Assembly: GCA_003194485.1 (NCBI GenBank)
Contig: PQXD01000001.1
Span: 198,671 to 231,478, forward strand
Direction of reading: 5' to 3'
DNA length: 32,808 nucleotides
Origin: Deltaproteobacteria bacterium
GTDB taxonomy: Bacteria > Desulfobacterota > Dissulfuribacteria > Dissulfuribacterales > UBA3076
A program made the position numbers and the translations under genes. Below, piece by piece: positions 25,081-32,683 of the stretch (the first letter of the stretch is position 1; every line of letters starts with the position of its first letter). Under the pieces are notes generated by a model, which did not search any database, was not told the DNA's origin, and saw only the letters and a list, made by a program, of their open reading frames with translations.

Positions 25081-25207
25081 GTAAGCGTTTACAGGGTGCT
25101 GCAGATGCGAGGCGGAGGGTGCGCAGACGTACTCCCTTGTTCAAGTGCCCGACCTGCCTGCCGGCAGGCAGGCAACAAAGCAGATGCGGTGCCCTGTGAA
25201 CGCTTAC
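25081..25207. repeat. Element with terminal inverted repeats and GC palindrome
   Basis: GTAAGCGTTTACAGGGTG (from 25081) pairs with the end at 25186-25207, 19 of 22 bases matching. Inside lies the perfect 20-base palindrome CCTGCCTGCCGGCAGGCAGG (25153-25172), also found in family B. The right end includes the TAA stop of the cysteine desulfurase gene; the left end lies 14 bases upstream of the aminotransferase start. There is no coding capacity, so it is probably a non-autonomous mobile element. Confidence 0.7.
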
Positions 25208-26361
25208 ATCCTTTCAAGCGCCCTGCCAATAGCCTTGGCGGCAATTTCTACATCCGATTCGGTAGTACACCGGCCCAGCGAAAGACGAAGTGTCCCCATG
25301 GCTACTTCCGGCGAGACTCCCATGGCTGCGAGCACATGCGAGACCTTAATTGCCCTGTCATGGCAGGCCGCACCGGTAGAGGCCATAATCTCCGGGGCCT
25401 GGGCCAGGATCTCCGCCCCATTTTTGCCGATAAAACTGACGCTCAAGGTATTTGGAAGTGTATTCCCAGGATCACCATGCCTGATTACAGGATACCCCAT
25501 TTTGGATAGCTCTGCATAGAGCTTTTCCCTGAGACCTGTTTGCCTGTCTGCCTCGGCCTTGATATCCCTGGCGACAAAATCGCAGGCAGCTCCCAGTCCC
25601 ACTGCCAGGGGAACCGGCTCGGTGCCTGGCCGGATGCCCTGCTCCTGGCCTGCGCCGAACATGAGCCGACCAAGGTGCGCCCCTTTCCTGCAATAAAGGG
25701 CGCCTATTCCTTTTGGTGCATAGAGCTTGTGTCCTGCAATACTCAGGTAGTCTATTCCGAGATATTTGACATCCACCGGGATCTTGCCCACGGCCTGGGC
25801 CGCATCCGTGTGGACCAGTACCCCGCGCTTGCGGGCCAGTTGCGAAATAGCGGCTACCGGCTGAATGGCCCCGGTCTCATTGTTTGCCAGCATCACTGAG
25901 ACCAGCACTGTATCAGGACGCAAGGCCCTTTCAATCTCCATGGGATCTACAACTCCCTGGCTGTTTACCTTTATGAAGGTCACGTCCCAACCCTGTTCAA
26001 GCAAATGCAGGCAGGGATTCATAAGGGATGGGTGCTCGATACGAGTGGTGATGATGTGCCGCCCTTTGCCGGACATGGATTGGCATACACCCAGTATGAC
26101 GGTATTATTGGACTCCGTGCCTCCGCTGGTAAAAAGGATTTCAGTCTGATCCGCATTGAGCAGCGATGCCACCCGGACCCTGGCAGATTCCAGAACCATC
26201 TTGGCCGTTTTGCCGAACCTGTGTCCGCTGCTGGGATTGCCCCATTTATTTTTCAGTGCAGAGCTTACTGTCTCCTGCACCGGCTTTGCAACCGGTGTGG
26301 TTGCGTTGTAATCAAGATATATTCCGGACATTCCCGGAGGAAAGGCTTCTTTTTCTGCCAT
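25204..26361 (-). CDS. Cysteine desulfurase / selenocysteine lyase-like PLP enzyme
   Basis: This 385-aa class V aminotransferase removes sulfur (or selenium) from cysteine (or selenocysteine), giving alanine. H110, D186, Q189 and K212 (SIAGHKLYAPKG; Schiff base) are in place, and the catalytic Cys is C333 in ASTGAACHDR. This loop and the following SLGRCTTESDV resemble selenocysteine lyase more than IscS (SSGSAC). The start is ATG 26361, or ATG 26331, which gives MSGIYLDYNATTP; neither has a clear ribosome-binding site. A promoter candidate lies at 26432-26460. No iscU or nifU is nearby. Confidence 0.88.
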   Translation of the reverse strand: MAEKEAFPPGMSGIYLDYNATTPVAKPVQETVSSALKNKWGNPSSGHRFGKTAKMVLESARVRVASLLNADQTEILFTSGGTESNNTVILGVCQSMSGKGRHIITTRIEHPSLMNPCLHLLEQGWDVTFIKVNSQGVVDPMEIERALRPDTVLVSVMLANNETGAIQPVAAISQLARKRGVLVHTDAAQAVGKIPVDVKYLGIDYLSIAGHKLYAPKGIGALYCRKGAHLGRLMFGAGQEQGIRPGTEPVPLAVGLGAACDFVARDIKAEADRQTGLREKLYAELSKMGYPVIRHGDPGNTLPNTLSVSFIGKNGAEILAQAPEIMASTGAACHDRAIKVSHVLAAMGVSPEVAMGTLRLSLGRCTTESDVEIAAKAIGRALERM

Positions 26362-26431
26362 GGTTTTGTAATTTTTCTGTTATTAATTCATTTTCAGGAC
26401 TTCAGATGATAAAGTCGGTGAAGAATTTTTC

Positions 26432-26460
26432 AATATAACAAAGCGTTTCCAGGGCAACAA
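26432..26460 (-). promoter_or_regulatory. Candidate promoter of the cysteine desulfurase gene
   Basis: Read on the minus strand, TTGTTG (26460-26455) is followed after 17 bases by TATATT (26437-26432). The -10 box is good and the -35 box matches only TTG. It would give a leader of about 65 bases. Confidence 0.35.
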
Positions 26461-26490
26461 CACGCTGAAGTGATTTTGACAAGCGTATTT

Positions 26491-26519
26491 TTGTCACCGG
26501 ATGTCCTGCATTCTATGAT
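26491..26519 (+). promoter_or_regulatory. Candidate promoter of miaA
   Basis: TTGTCA (26491-26496) and TATGAT (26514-26519) are each one base off consensus with an optimal 17-base spacer. The ATG of miaA is 22 bases past the -10 box, leaving a short leader. Confidence 0.55.
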
Positions 26520-26541
26520 AAAATATAAAAATGAGTAAGTT

Positions 26542-27540
26542 ATGGTAAAAGCGATGATTGGATCCATCAGCCACCAAATCACCCGATTTCCCCTGGTGGC
26601 CCTTGTCGGCCCGACTGCTGCCGGAAAGACGGACCTGTCTCTCCGCCTTGCGAAAGAGATATGCGCTGAGATCATAAGTGTGGATTCAGTGCAGGTATTC
26701 AGGGGACTTGATATCGGGACCGCCAAGCCAGACCCTGAGGAACAGCAGCAGGTCCCCCATCACATGATTGACGTCGCGGATCCTGATGAGCCCTTCGACG
26801 TGGCTGACTTTGTGCATAAGGCGCTGGGCATCATCAGGTCGATGACATCGAGGGGAAAGGTGCCGTTGCTGGTCGGAGGTAGCGGACTTTATCTGAGGTC
26901 TCTTCTTGAGGGACTGGCCCCGTGTCCTGGACATGACCCCGTGGTGAGGGAAATGTTGCGTAAAATTTTGTCGAATCATGGGAAAAGGGCCTTGCATGAC
27001 ATACTTGCCCGTGCAGACCCGGAAGCAGCGAGCAGGCTCCATCCGAATGATACATTCAGGGTAATAAGGGCTCTTGAGGTGTATCATCAGACCGGCGAGC
27101 CCATATCAAAATGGCATAGGAGGCATAAAAGTATGTCAGGTCAGAGACTGCCCTGCATAAAGATAGGACTGGTGAGGCCCAGGGAAGAACTCTATGAGCG
27201 GATTGACTCGCGGGTTGACTATATGCTGGATGCCGGGCTCCTGGAGGAAGTGGAATTATTGTTGAATAAAGGGTATTCACATCGTCTTAAACCCTTGCAG
27301 TCCCTTGGATATCGGCATATGATCCGTTTTCTCAGGGGAGAATCGTCCCTTGATGAGGCCGTAAGTCAATTGAGAAGGGATACCCGTCACTATGCAAAGC
27401 GCCAGCTCACCTGGTTCCGGGCCGATCCTGAGATCAGATGGTATCATCCTGAAGCCCTGACGGACGTCTACAGTATCTGGCATAAAATTAGATCTGATTC
27501 CGCTAAAAAAACCCAATCCGCGGCGTTGCATAAGAGCTGA
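26542..27540 (+). CDS. miaA: tRNA dimethylallyltransferase
   Basis: This 332-aa enzyme transfers a dimethylallyl group to A37 of tRNAs that read UNN codons. The P-loop GPTAAGKT (23-30), ISVDSVQVFRGLDIGTAKP (45-63) and the HHMIDVADPDE block are diagnostic. The C-terminal YAKRQLTWFR motif is present. Start ATG 26542 is weakly supported by a ribosome-binding site; ATG 26554 is possible. Residues 319-332 (DSAKKTQSAALHKS) are encoded by the family B repeat beginning at 27496, and the stop lies within that repeat. The catalytic core is complete, so the enzyme should work with a foreign tail. Confidence 0.94.
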   Translation: MVKAMIGSISHQITRFPLVALVGPTAAGKTDLSLRLAKEICAEIISVDSVQVFRGLDIGTAKPDPEEQQQVPHHMIDVADPDEPFDVADFVHKALGIIRSMTSRGKVPLLVGGSGLYLRSLLEGLAPCPGHDPVVREMLRKILSNHGKRALHDILARADPEAASRLHPNDTFRVIRALEVYHQTGEPISKWHRRHKSMSGQRLPCIKIGLVRPREELYERIDSRVDYMLDAGLLEEVELLLNKGYSHRLKPLQSLGYRHMIRFLRGESSLDEAVSQLRRDTRHYAKRQLTWFRADPEIRWYHPEALTDVYSIWHKIRSDSAKKTQSAALHKS

Positions 27541-27672
27541 AAGCCTGAAGCCGAAAGCTGAAAGGGGCTGATTGCGATAGCTCTTTGAGCTTTAACCTTT
27601 GAGCTTTGAGCTGATTTTAGCGCCTTGCACCTGCCTGCCGGCAGGCAGGTCTCGGGCTTTTTGAGCGGAATC
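27496..27672. repeat. Family B palindromic element, copy 2 (complete)
   Basis: 177 bases are bounded by the inverted repeat GATTCCGCT (27496-27504) and AGCGGAATC (27664-27672), extending to 18 of 20 paired bases. The left 33 and right 38 bases match copy 1. The middle is different and contains tandem CTTTGAGCTTT-like repeats and AAAGCTGAAAGG. The palindrome ACCTGCCTGCCGGCAGGCAG (+GT) spans 27629-27650. It sits across the 3' end of miaA and ends 37 bases before pgsA. Confidence 0.8.
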
Positions 27673-27709
27673 ATGTTTCAGACTTTTTGCAGTGAATGAG
27701 ATCTGAGAA

Positions 27710-28249
27710 TTGAACATACCTAATTTACTGACACTCATACGCATTATACTTACGCCGTTGCTGGTGATACTCCTTATCAACAGTAAATTTGCGGAAGCCC
27801 TGATTGTTTTCACTGTAGCCGGAATAACCGACGGCCTGGACGGACTGATAGCTCGATATATGAGACAGAAGACCCGTATCGGCGCCATTTTGGACCCTAT
27901 TGCAGACAAACTCCTTCTCACATCAGCTTATGTAACCCTTGCGGTCGTAAAGTTACTGCCGGCCTGGCTGGCAGTAACTGTGATCAGCCGGGATGTGATA
28001 ATCGTGTTCGGAGTCCTGATAATATTTCTGTTTCAGGGTGGAGTGGAAATCCGCCCGTCTGTGCTGGGTAAGATAACTACCGTGGCCCAATTGGGGACTA
28101 TTTTTGTAGTTCTTGTAAATCGTGAGTTGGGAACACTGAGCAGGTTTTTACCTTTTCTCTATGTGGCTACTGTCCTGATCACTGTGATATCCGGACTTCA
28201 TTATATGTATCTTGGGACCCGATTCCTTGGTCCTGATGAAAACACTTAG
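27710..28249 (+). CDS. pgsA: CDP-diacylglycerol-glycerol-3-phosphate 3-phosphatidyltransferase
   Basis: This 179-aa membrane enzyme makes phosphatidylglycerol phosphate, the first committed step to phosphatidylglycerol and cardiolipin. The CDP-alcohol phosphotransferase signature is complete: D41-G42, D44-G45, A48-R49, G58, D62 and D66. Several hydrophobic helices follow. The start is TTG 27710, which gives the standard family N-terminus MNIPNLLTL; no ATG is available and the ribosome-binding site is weak. The gene lies 37 bases after a family B element, and its stop is only five bases from the convergent gene on the minus strand. Confidence 0.92.
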   Translation: MNIPNLLTLIRIILTPLLVILLINSKFAEALIVFTVAGITDGLDGLIARYMRQKTRIGAILDPIADKLLLTSAYVTLAVVKLLPAWLAVTVISRDVIIVFGVLIIFLFQGGVEIRPSVLGKITTVAQLGTIFVVLVNRELGTLSRFLPFLYVATVLITVISGLHYMYLGTRFLGPDENT

Positions 28250-28254
28250 CAACT

Positions 28255-31200
28255 TTAAAATACGACCTCTTCGGTCTCTCCCTCTTTGAGTTCAAAATCC
28301 TTGTCTTTAACCCGGACCTGAATCGGCTTTGCCCTGCTCGAGAGGGCTGTAATCTTCAGCCTGTCGGAGGCAATGTCCAGATCCAGCCAGTGTCCCCGAT
28401 ATCGAAGATGAAAGTGCACCTGCCTTATCTCCCTGGGAAAGGATGGATTCAGGCGCAGCACGTCACCCTGTGCCTCCAGTCCTGTATAACCTCGCTGAAG
28501 CATATCCACGCAGCCGGCCATGGCTCCCAAATGAACACCTTCCCGTGTGGTGCCGCCCTGGATGTCGGCTATATCCGTTTTCAGGGCCTGGTTAAAGAAT
28601 TCCCACGAACGTTCCCTGTCCCGCCGGATGGCAACCCAGGAATGAATGATCCAGCTCAGGGACGAGCCGTTGGAGGTACGTTTCAGGTAGTAATCAATAT
28701 TTTTGGGTATGGTTTCATATTCAAAGGGATATCCCAGCTGGCTGAACAGCTTTTTCAGTTTCTCGGCGCTGAAAAGATAGAAGAGCATCAGGACATCGGC
28801 TTGTTTGGAGACCTTGTAGCGGTTTGTCGTGTCGTTTTCCGCCTCCAGGATCCGGTCCAGGCGCTGAATATTCCCGTATCTTTTCAGGTAACCCTCCCAG
28901 TCGAATTCCTCCAGGCGGCCATAACCCTCAAACTGGCTGATTATTCCGTCATCATGGAATGTCACCCGCATCTTGCGGCTCATCTCTTCCCATCTCTCCA
29001 TTTCTGTCTCTTTTATGTCAAGCTTTTGGTATAGCTGAATGAATTGCTCCTCGGGAAGGATGCGAGGCAGTTCAAGTGCACGGTTCATTACAAAGGCCAC
29101 CATAATGTTGGTGTATGCGTTGTTGTTCAGGCCCGGCTCATCTGCTCCTGGATAGCTGTCATGATATTCGTCCGGGCCCATGATGCCGCGGATCTCGTAC
29201 CGGTCAAGCTCCTGATTATATGTTGCTATACTGGCCCAAAAGCGGGCGATTTCCAGTATCATCTCACCGCCGTAAAAGGACAAAAATTCCAGGTCGCCGC
29301 TGATCTGCCAGTACTGCCATATATTGTAGACAATGGCGGCGTTTATATGACGCTGCCGGTGCGAGTGATCCGGGATCCATCGGCCTGACCTTGGGTTGAG
29401 ATGGATCTGCTGGGTTTCCTCTCTGCCGTTGCTTGCGCTCTGCCACGGATACATGGCTCCCTTGTAGCCCAGCCTGCGGGCGGCCCTCCGTGCCTCTTTG
29501 AGGCGGCGATAGCGATACATGAGCAGGCTTCGGGTAATCTGTGGGGCCCTGTAGTTAAGAAAGGGAAAAATAATCAGCTCGTCCCAAAAGATATGCCCGC
29601 GGTAGGCCTCGCCGTGCCATCCCCGTGAGGGTATCCCCACGTCGATGTCGATAGAGTGCATGGAAGAGCTTTGCAGAATATGGAAGCTGTACAAACGGAT
29701 GTTTCTTTGTATATGATGGTCATCAGAAGAGACGCTCAATTTCCCCTTGACGTCAAACCTGCGCCACAGGTGCTGCCAGGCAAGGACATGGGACCGGAGC
29801 AGACCGGAGAAGCTGCCGGCATCAGTGATTGCCTTCTCCGCCTCAAGGGAGCACTCAGAGATGGCCGGATCCCTGGAGGTGTACAATGAAACCGTCTTTT
29901 CTATGGTAATCCCTGTCCCTTTGGTAACCTCCACTGTAAATAGCTGGGCAACATAGGCCGGACTTTCCATTACGGTTCGTTTGAAAGCCAGTGGTTTTCC
30001 GTCCCGGAATATTTCCGTCCTTGCACCCATCGCAACGTGCAACCCGGACTGGCTGGTACGCACTTTCAAAAGCATTCTGTTTTCATCGATCAGTCTGCTT
30101 TCCACCGGCTCCAGATGCCTGTTGCTCAGACCTTTATAACGTTCTACGCCGGAATTGGTGACCCGGCCGTCCAGTGCAGAGCGAATCTCCAGTTTACCGC
30201 TCCAGTTTAACGGCGTAATGACCGTTTTCAGTGCAGCCACATGTTTATCGCCGATATGGACCAGCCGGCACTGGAGCAGTCTCGTTTCCCGGCCCTTCGT
30301 ATCCCTGAATCGCACCGTCCGGTGAAGCATCCCTCTTTTGATATCCAGATGCTGGCAATAGAAAAGGATGTCCACCGCCTTTAGATCAAACCATTCTTCA
30401 CCAGGGATATGGAAATTGAGGCAAAGCCAATTAGGCATATTGACCAGATCCTCGTTCTCTATGGTCCGGCCCGCTATTTTGGTCTTGAGGCGGTTGTAGC
30501 CGCCGGCCAGGTAGGTTCCGGGATAGTGGATATCGTCTGCATCCGCCTCCGGCCCTGTCCCCCGGGTACCGAAATAGCCGTTTCCCAGGGTGCACAGCGC
30601 CTCCCGCAGGCCTTCTTCTTTTGGATTGAAGCCCTCACAGGTCAGTGACCAGGCATTTCCATGTTCCAGCGCGGACTTCAGTTTGCACAGAAACATACGA
30701 ACCTGATCAGGAGATTTCAGTCTGAGCACGGCTTCAGTGGTCCGGGAATTTTCCCCCACCACAATGCCTATGCCTTGCCCGGCGAGGGCCTCAAAGGCGT
30801 CCTCATCCGTAATATCGTCTCCTATATAAAAGGGAAAGATCCCCGGACCGACAAAATTCAGGGTATCCAGAATCCAGGAAATCGCCTTTCCCTTGTCCCA
30901 GTCGATATCGGGCCTGAGTTCATAGACCTTCTTGCCCTCTGCCTTTCGAAGCCCTGAATAATGATCAGCCGCACGGTCTACAATTTTTTCCACCGAACCA
31001 GCGTGTTCGTCCCCGACATTACGGTAATGAACCGCAATGGTAAATTTCTTGCGTTCTACCTGGGCGCCTTTGATATCCGCAAGTTGCCGCTTCAGGTCTT
31101 CTTCGGCCTCATCAAGGACCGGGAGGAGCTTTATGGCCTCTTCATGCTCCATCTTTAGATCTCCCGGTCCTTTTATTTCAAAACCGTGGCTGCCGGCATA

Positions 31201-32202
31201 GCAGATGTTTTTGATACCTACCCGCTCTTTTACGTCTTTAAGGCCTCTTCCGCTTATTATCGCTAAAGGGCATTGGCCGGACAGACCGGCAAGCGTTTTT
31301 CGCATATCTTCGGACAGTACGGCATCCTCGGGATGGGAGACGATAGGGGTCAGTGTGCCGTCATAGTCGAGAAAAACGACCACTTCTTTGCCCCCTATCT
31401 GTTCCCTGATTTCCTCAAAGGCCTCCAGGGCATGGGGCAGGTCCTTCATATCAGCCGCCGTCTTTATTTCTGAAAGGTCCTGGACCACCATGTCGGCCCC
31501 TGCTTCTTTCAGCGCCTTTTCCTGCCGTGCCCGGTCGACTCCTATAACCAGGCCGAATCCCCCTTTGCGTCCGGCCTGGACACCTGAAACAGCATCCTCC
31601 ACCACCACGCACCTTTCAGGTTTAACCTTCAGCCGCCGGGCTGACTCCAAAAAGATGTCCGGCTCGGGTTTGCCTGTAAGGTCAAGGACCTCGGAGTCCA
31701 TCCCATCCACCTTTGCATCAAACAGATCTGTGATATTGGCCCTGTCAAGGATATCAGCACAGTTCCTGCTGGAAGAGACGATGGCGGTCTTAAAGCCCCT
31801 CTTTCTGAGCCTGCCTATCAAGTCTATGGTGGATTCATAGACCCGCACCCCTTCCATTTTCAGGCGCTTCAAGAACAACCGGTTTTTCCTGTTTCCCAGG
31901 CCGCAAACCGTTTCTTTGTCCGGTGAATCATCGGCATTGCCGTATGCAACCTCTATCCCGCGGGAGGCAAGAAAGCCCTTCACTCCTTCATGACGGGGCT
32001 TGCCGTCCACGTATTTACGGTAATCGGCACCGGAATCAAAAGGTTCAAATGTTTCGTCTTTACAGCGTTTTTTTAGTAATTCATCAAAGAGATCCTTCCA
32101 TGCAGCGGCATGGATACATGCTGTCCTGGTAACCACTCCGTCCAGATCAAAGACGACCGCATCATACCTGTCCCTGGAAATTTGATATCTCTTATTGCCC
32201 AT
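28255..32202 (-). CDS. OtsB1-like fusion: HAD phosphatase/mutase + trehalose-6-P phosphatase + GH65 phosphorylase
   Basis: This 1315-aa soluble protein has three domains. Residues about 12-250 form a beta-phosphoglucomutase-like HAD domain (D19 and D21 in VVFDLDGVV; GKPEPDIFL; EDAVSG). Residues about 272-510 form a trehalose-6-phosphate phosphatase domain (D279 and D281 in FLDYDGTLTPI; SGRG; GDDITDEDAF). Residues about 515-1315 form a GH65 domain like trehalose/kojibiose phosphorylases (GEAYRGHIFWDE, 864-875; catalytic Glu E1012 in IMGPDEYH). The order and size match M. tuberculosis OtsB1 (about 1327 aa). A plausible role is trehalose or disaccharide turnover with glucose phosphate release. 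AGGAAG supports ATG 32202. No trehalose synthase gene is adjacent. Confidence 0.9.
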   Translation of the reverse strand: MGNKRYQISRDRYDAVVFDLDGVVTRTACIHAAAWKDLFDELLKKRCKDETFEPFDSGADYRKYVDGKPRHEGVKGFLASRGIEVAYGNADDSPDKETVCGLGNRKNRLFLKRLKMEGVRVYESTIDLIGRLRKRGFKTAIVSSSRNCADILDRANITDLFDAKVDGMDSEVLDLTGKPEPDIFLESARRLKVKPERCVVVEDAVSGVQAGRKGGFGLVIGVDRARQEKALKEAGADMVVQDLSEIKTAADMKDLPHALEAFEEIREQIGGKEVVVFLDYDGTLTPIVSHPEDAVLSEDMRKTLAGLSGQCPLAIISGRGLKDVKERVGIKNICYAGSHGFEIKGPGDLKMEHEEAIKLLPVLDEAEEDLKRQLADIKGAQVERKKFTIAVHYRNVGDEHAGSVEKIVDRAADHYSGLRKAEGKKVYELRPDIDWDKGKAISWILDTLNFVGPGIFPFYIGDDITDEDAFEALAGQGIGIVVGENSRTTEAVLRLKSPDQVRMFLCKLKSALEHGNAWSLTCEGFNPKEEGLREALCTLGNGYFGTRGTGPEADADDIHYPGTYLAGGYNRLKTKIAGRTIENEDLVNMPNWLCLNFHIPGEEWFDLKAVDILFYCQHLDIKRGMLHRTVRFRDTKGRETRLLQCRLVHIGDKHVAALKTVITPLNWSGKLEIRSALDGRVTNSGVERYKGLSNRHLEPVESRLIDENRMLLKVRTSQSGLHVAMGARTEIFRDGKPLAFKRTVMESPAYVAQLFTVEVTKGTGITIEKTVSLYTSRDPAISECSLEAEKAITDAGSFSGLLRSHVLAWQHLWRRFDVKGKLSVSSDDHHIQRNIRLYSFHILQSSSMHSIDIDVGIPSRGWHGEAYRGHIFWDELIIFPFLNYRAPQITRSLLMYRYRRLKEARRAARRLGYKGAMYPWQSASNGREETQQIHLNPRSGRWIPDHSHRQRHINAAIVYNIWQYWQISGDLEFLSFYGGEMILEIARFWASIATYNQELDRYEIRGIMGPDEYHDSYPGADEPGLNNNAYTNIMVAFVMNRALELPRILPEEQFIQLYQKLDIKETEMERWEEMSRKMRVTFHDDGIISQFEGYGRLEEFDWEGYLKRYGNIQRLDRILEAENDTTNRYKVSKQADVLMLFYLFSAEKLKKLFSQLGYPFEYETIPKNIDYYLKRTSNGSSLSWIIHSWVAIRRDRERSWEFFNQALKTDIADIQGGTTREGVHLGAMAGCVDMLQRGYTGLEAQGDVLRLNPSFPREIRQVHFHLRYRGHWLDLDIASDRLKITALSSRAKPIQVRVKDKDFELKEGETEEVVF

Positions 32203-32512
32203 TTCCGGTCTTCCTAAGACAACGATCGGGTTCTAAATTATCCGAATGCTCAAAATAGCAAGAAAAAAACGGCAATTCCAACCATTTCCCGTCACTCAGC
32301 ACCCGAGCTCTTGATGCAAGTTTCTGTTTGAGTAGCTCAATCGCATTAGATAAACGCACATACTATCAATGAAGTCAAGACCTGCAAGCGTCATGGCTAA
32401 ACCTATGGTGATCCGCACTCGAAGTTTGATAGCGGAAAAGACCAACAAGAAGGTCGAAGAGCCTTAAAGTTCAGCCTGACCTGCCGGGGGTCTCATGCAG
32501 AAAGCAGGCCGG
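32203..32512. other. Intergenic region with no recognisable gene
   Basis: These 310 bases should hold the promoter of the fusion gene on the minus strand. I found no credible open frame; a 32-codon frame at 32368-32466 is unsupported. No strong hairpin or repeat was seen. Confidence 0.5.
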
Positions 32513-32683
32513 TCAATATTTCATCAACACCCCTCGGTATTCCCAATGTGTTCTTCTTAGAAAGACGATTTTGACCCCAAGCAGTCCCTGTCTGACATAA
32601 CGGCTGGCAGTCACCTTGGCGGAAGCCCTGCTGACCTCAAAGACCCTGGCAATCTCCTCATAACCGAAATACAATTTTTTAAT
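32513..32683 (-). pseudogene. Winged-helix regulator remnant broken by the insertion sequence
   Basis: On the minus strand, residues FGYEEIARVFEVSRASAKVT followed by SRYVRQGLL resemble the N-terminal winged helix of AbiEi-type antitoxin regulators. The frame ends in a stop at 32513 after only about 25 more residues, whereas such proteins are much longer, so it is truncated or frameshifted. Upstream (right), the frame runs into the insertion sequence at 32684, so the native start is lost or displaced. The AbiEi relationship rests on one short motif. Confidence 0.45.

Noticed and set aside
13918-27649. Three CCTGCC...GGCAGG palindromes considered as a CRISPR-like series
   Set aside because: They are thousands of bases apart with no regular spacing or spacers; they are parts of separate elements.
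14825-32325. Shared short string like CGAGCTTTAATGCAAGTT at about 14828 and 32304
   Set aside because: About 20 bases with several mismatches and no matching flanks; too weak to call a repeat.
32368-32466. 32-codon plus-strand frame starting MKSRPASV
   Set aside because: Too short, no ribosome-binding site and no family.
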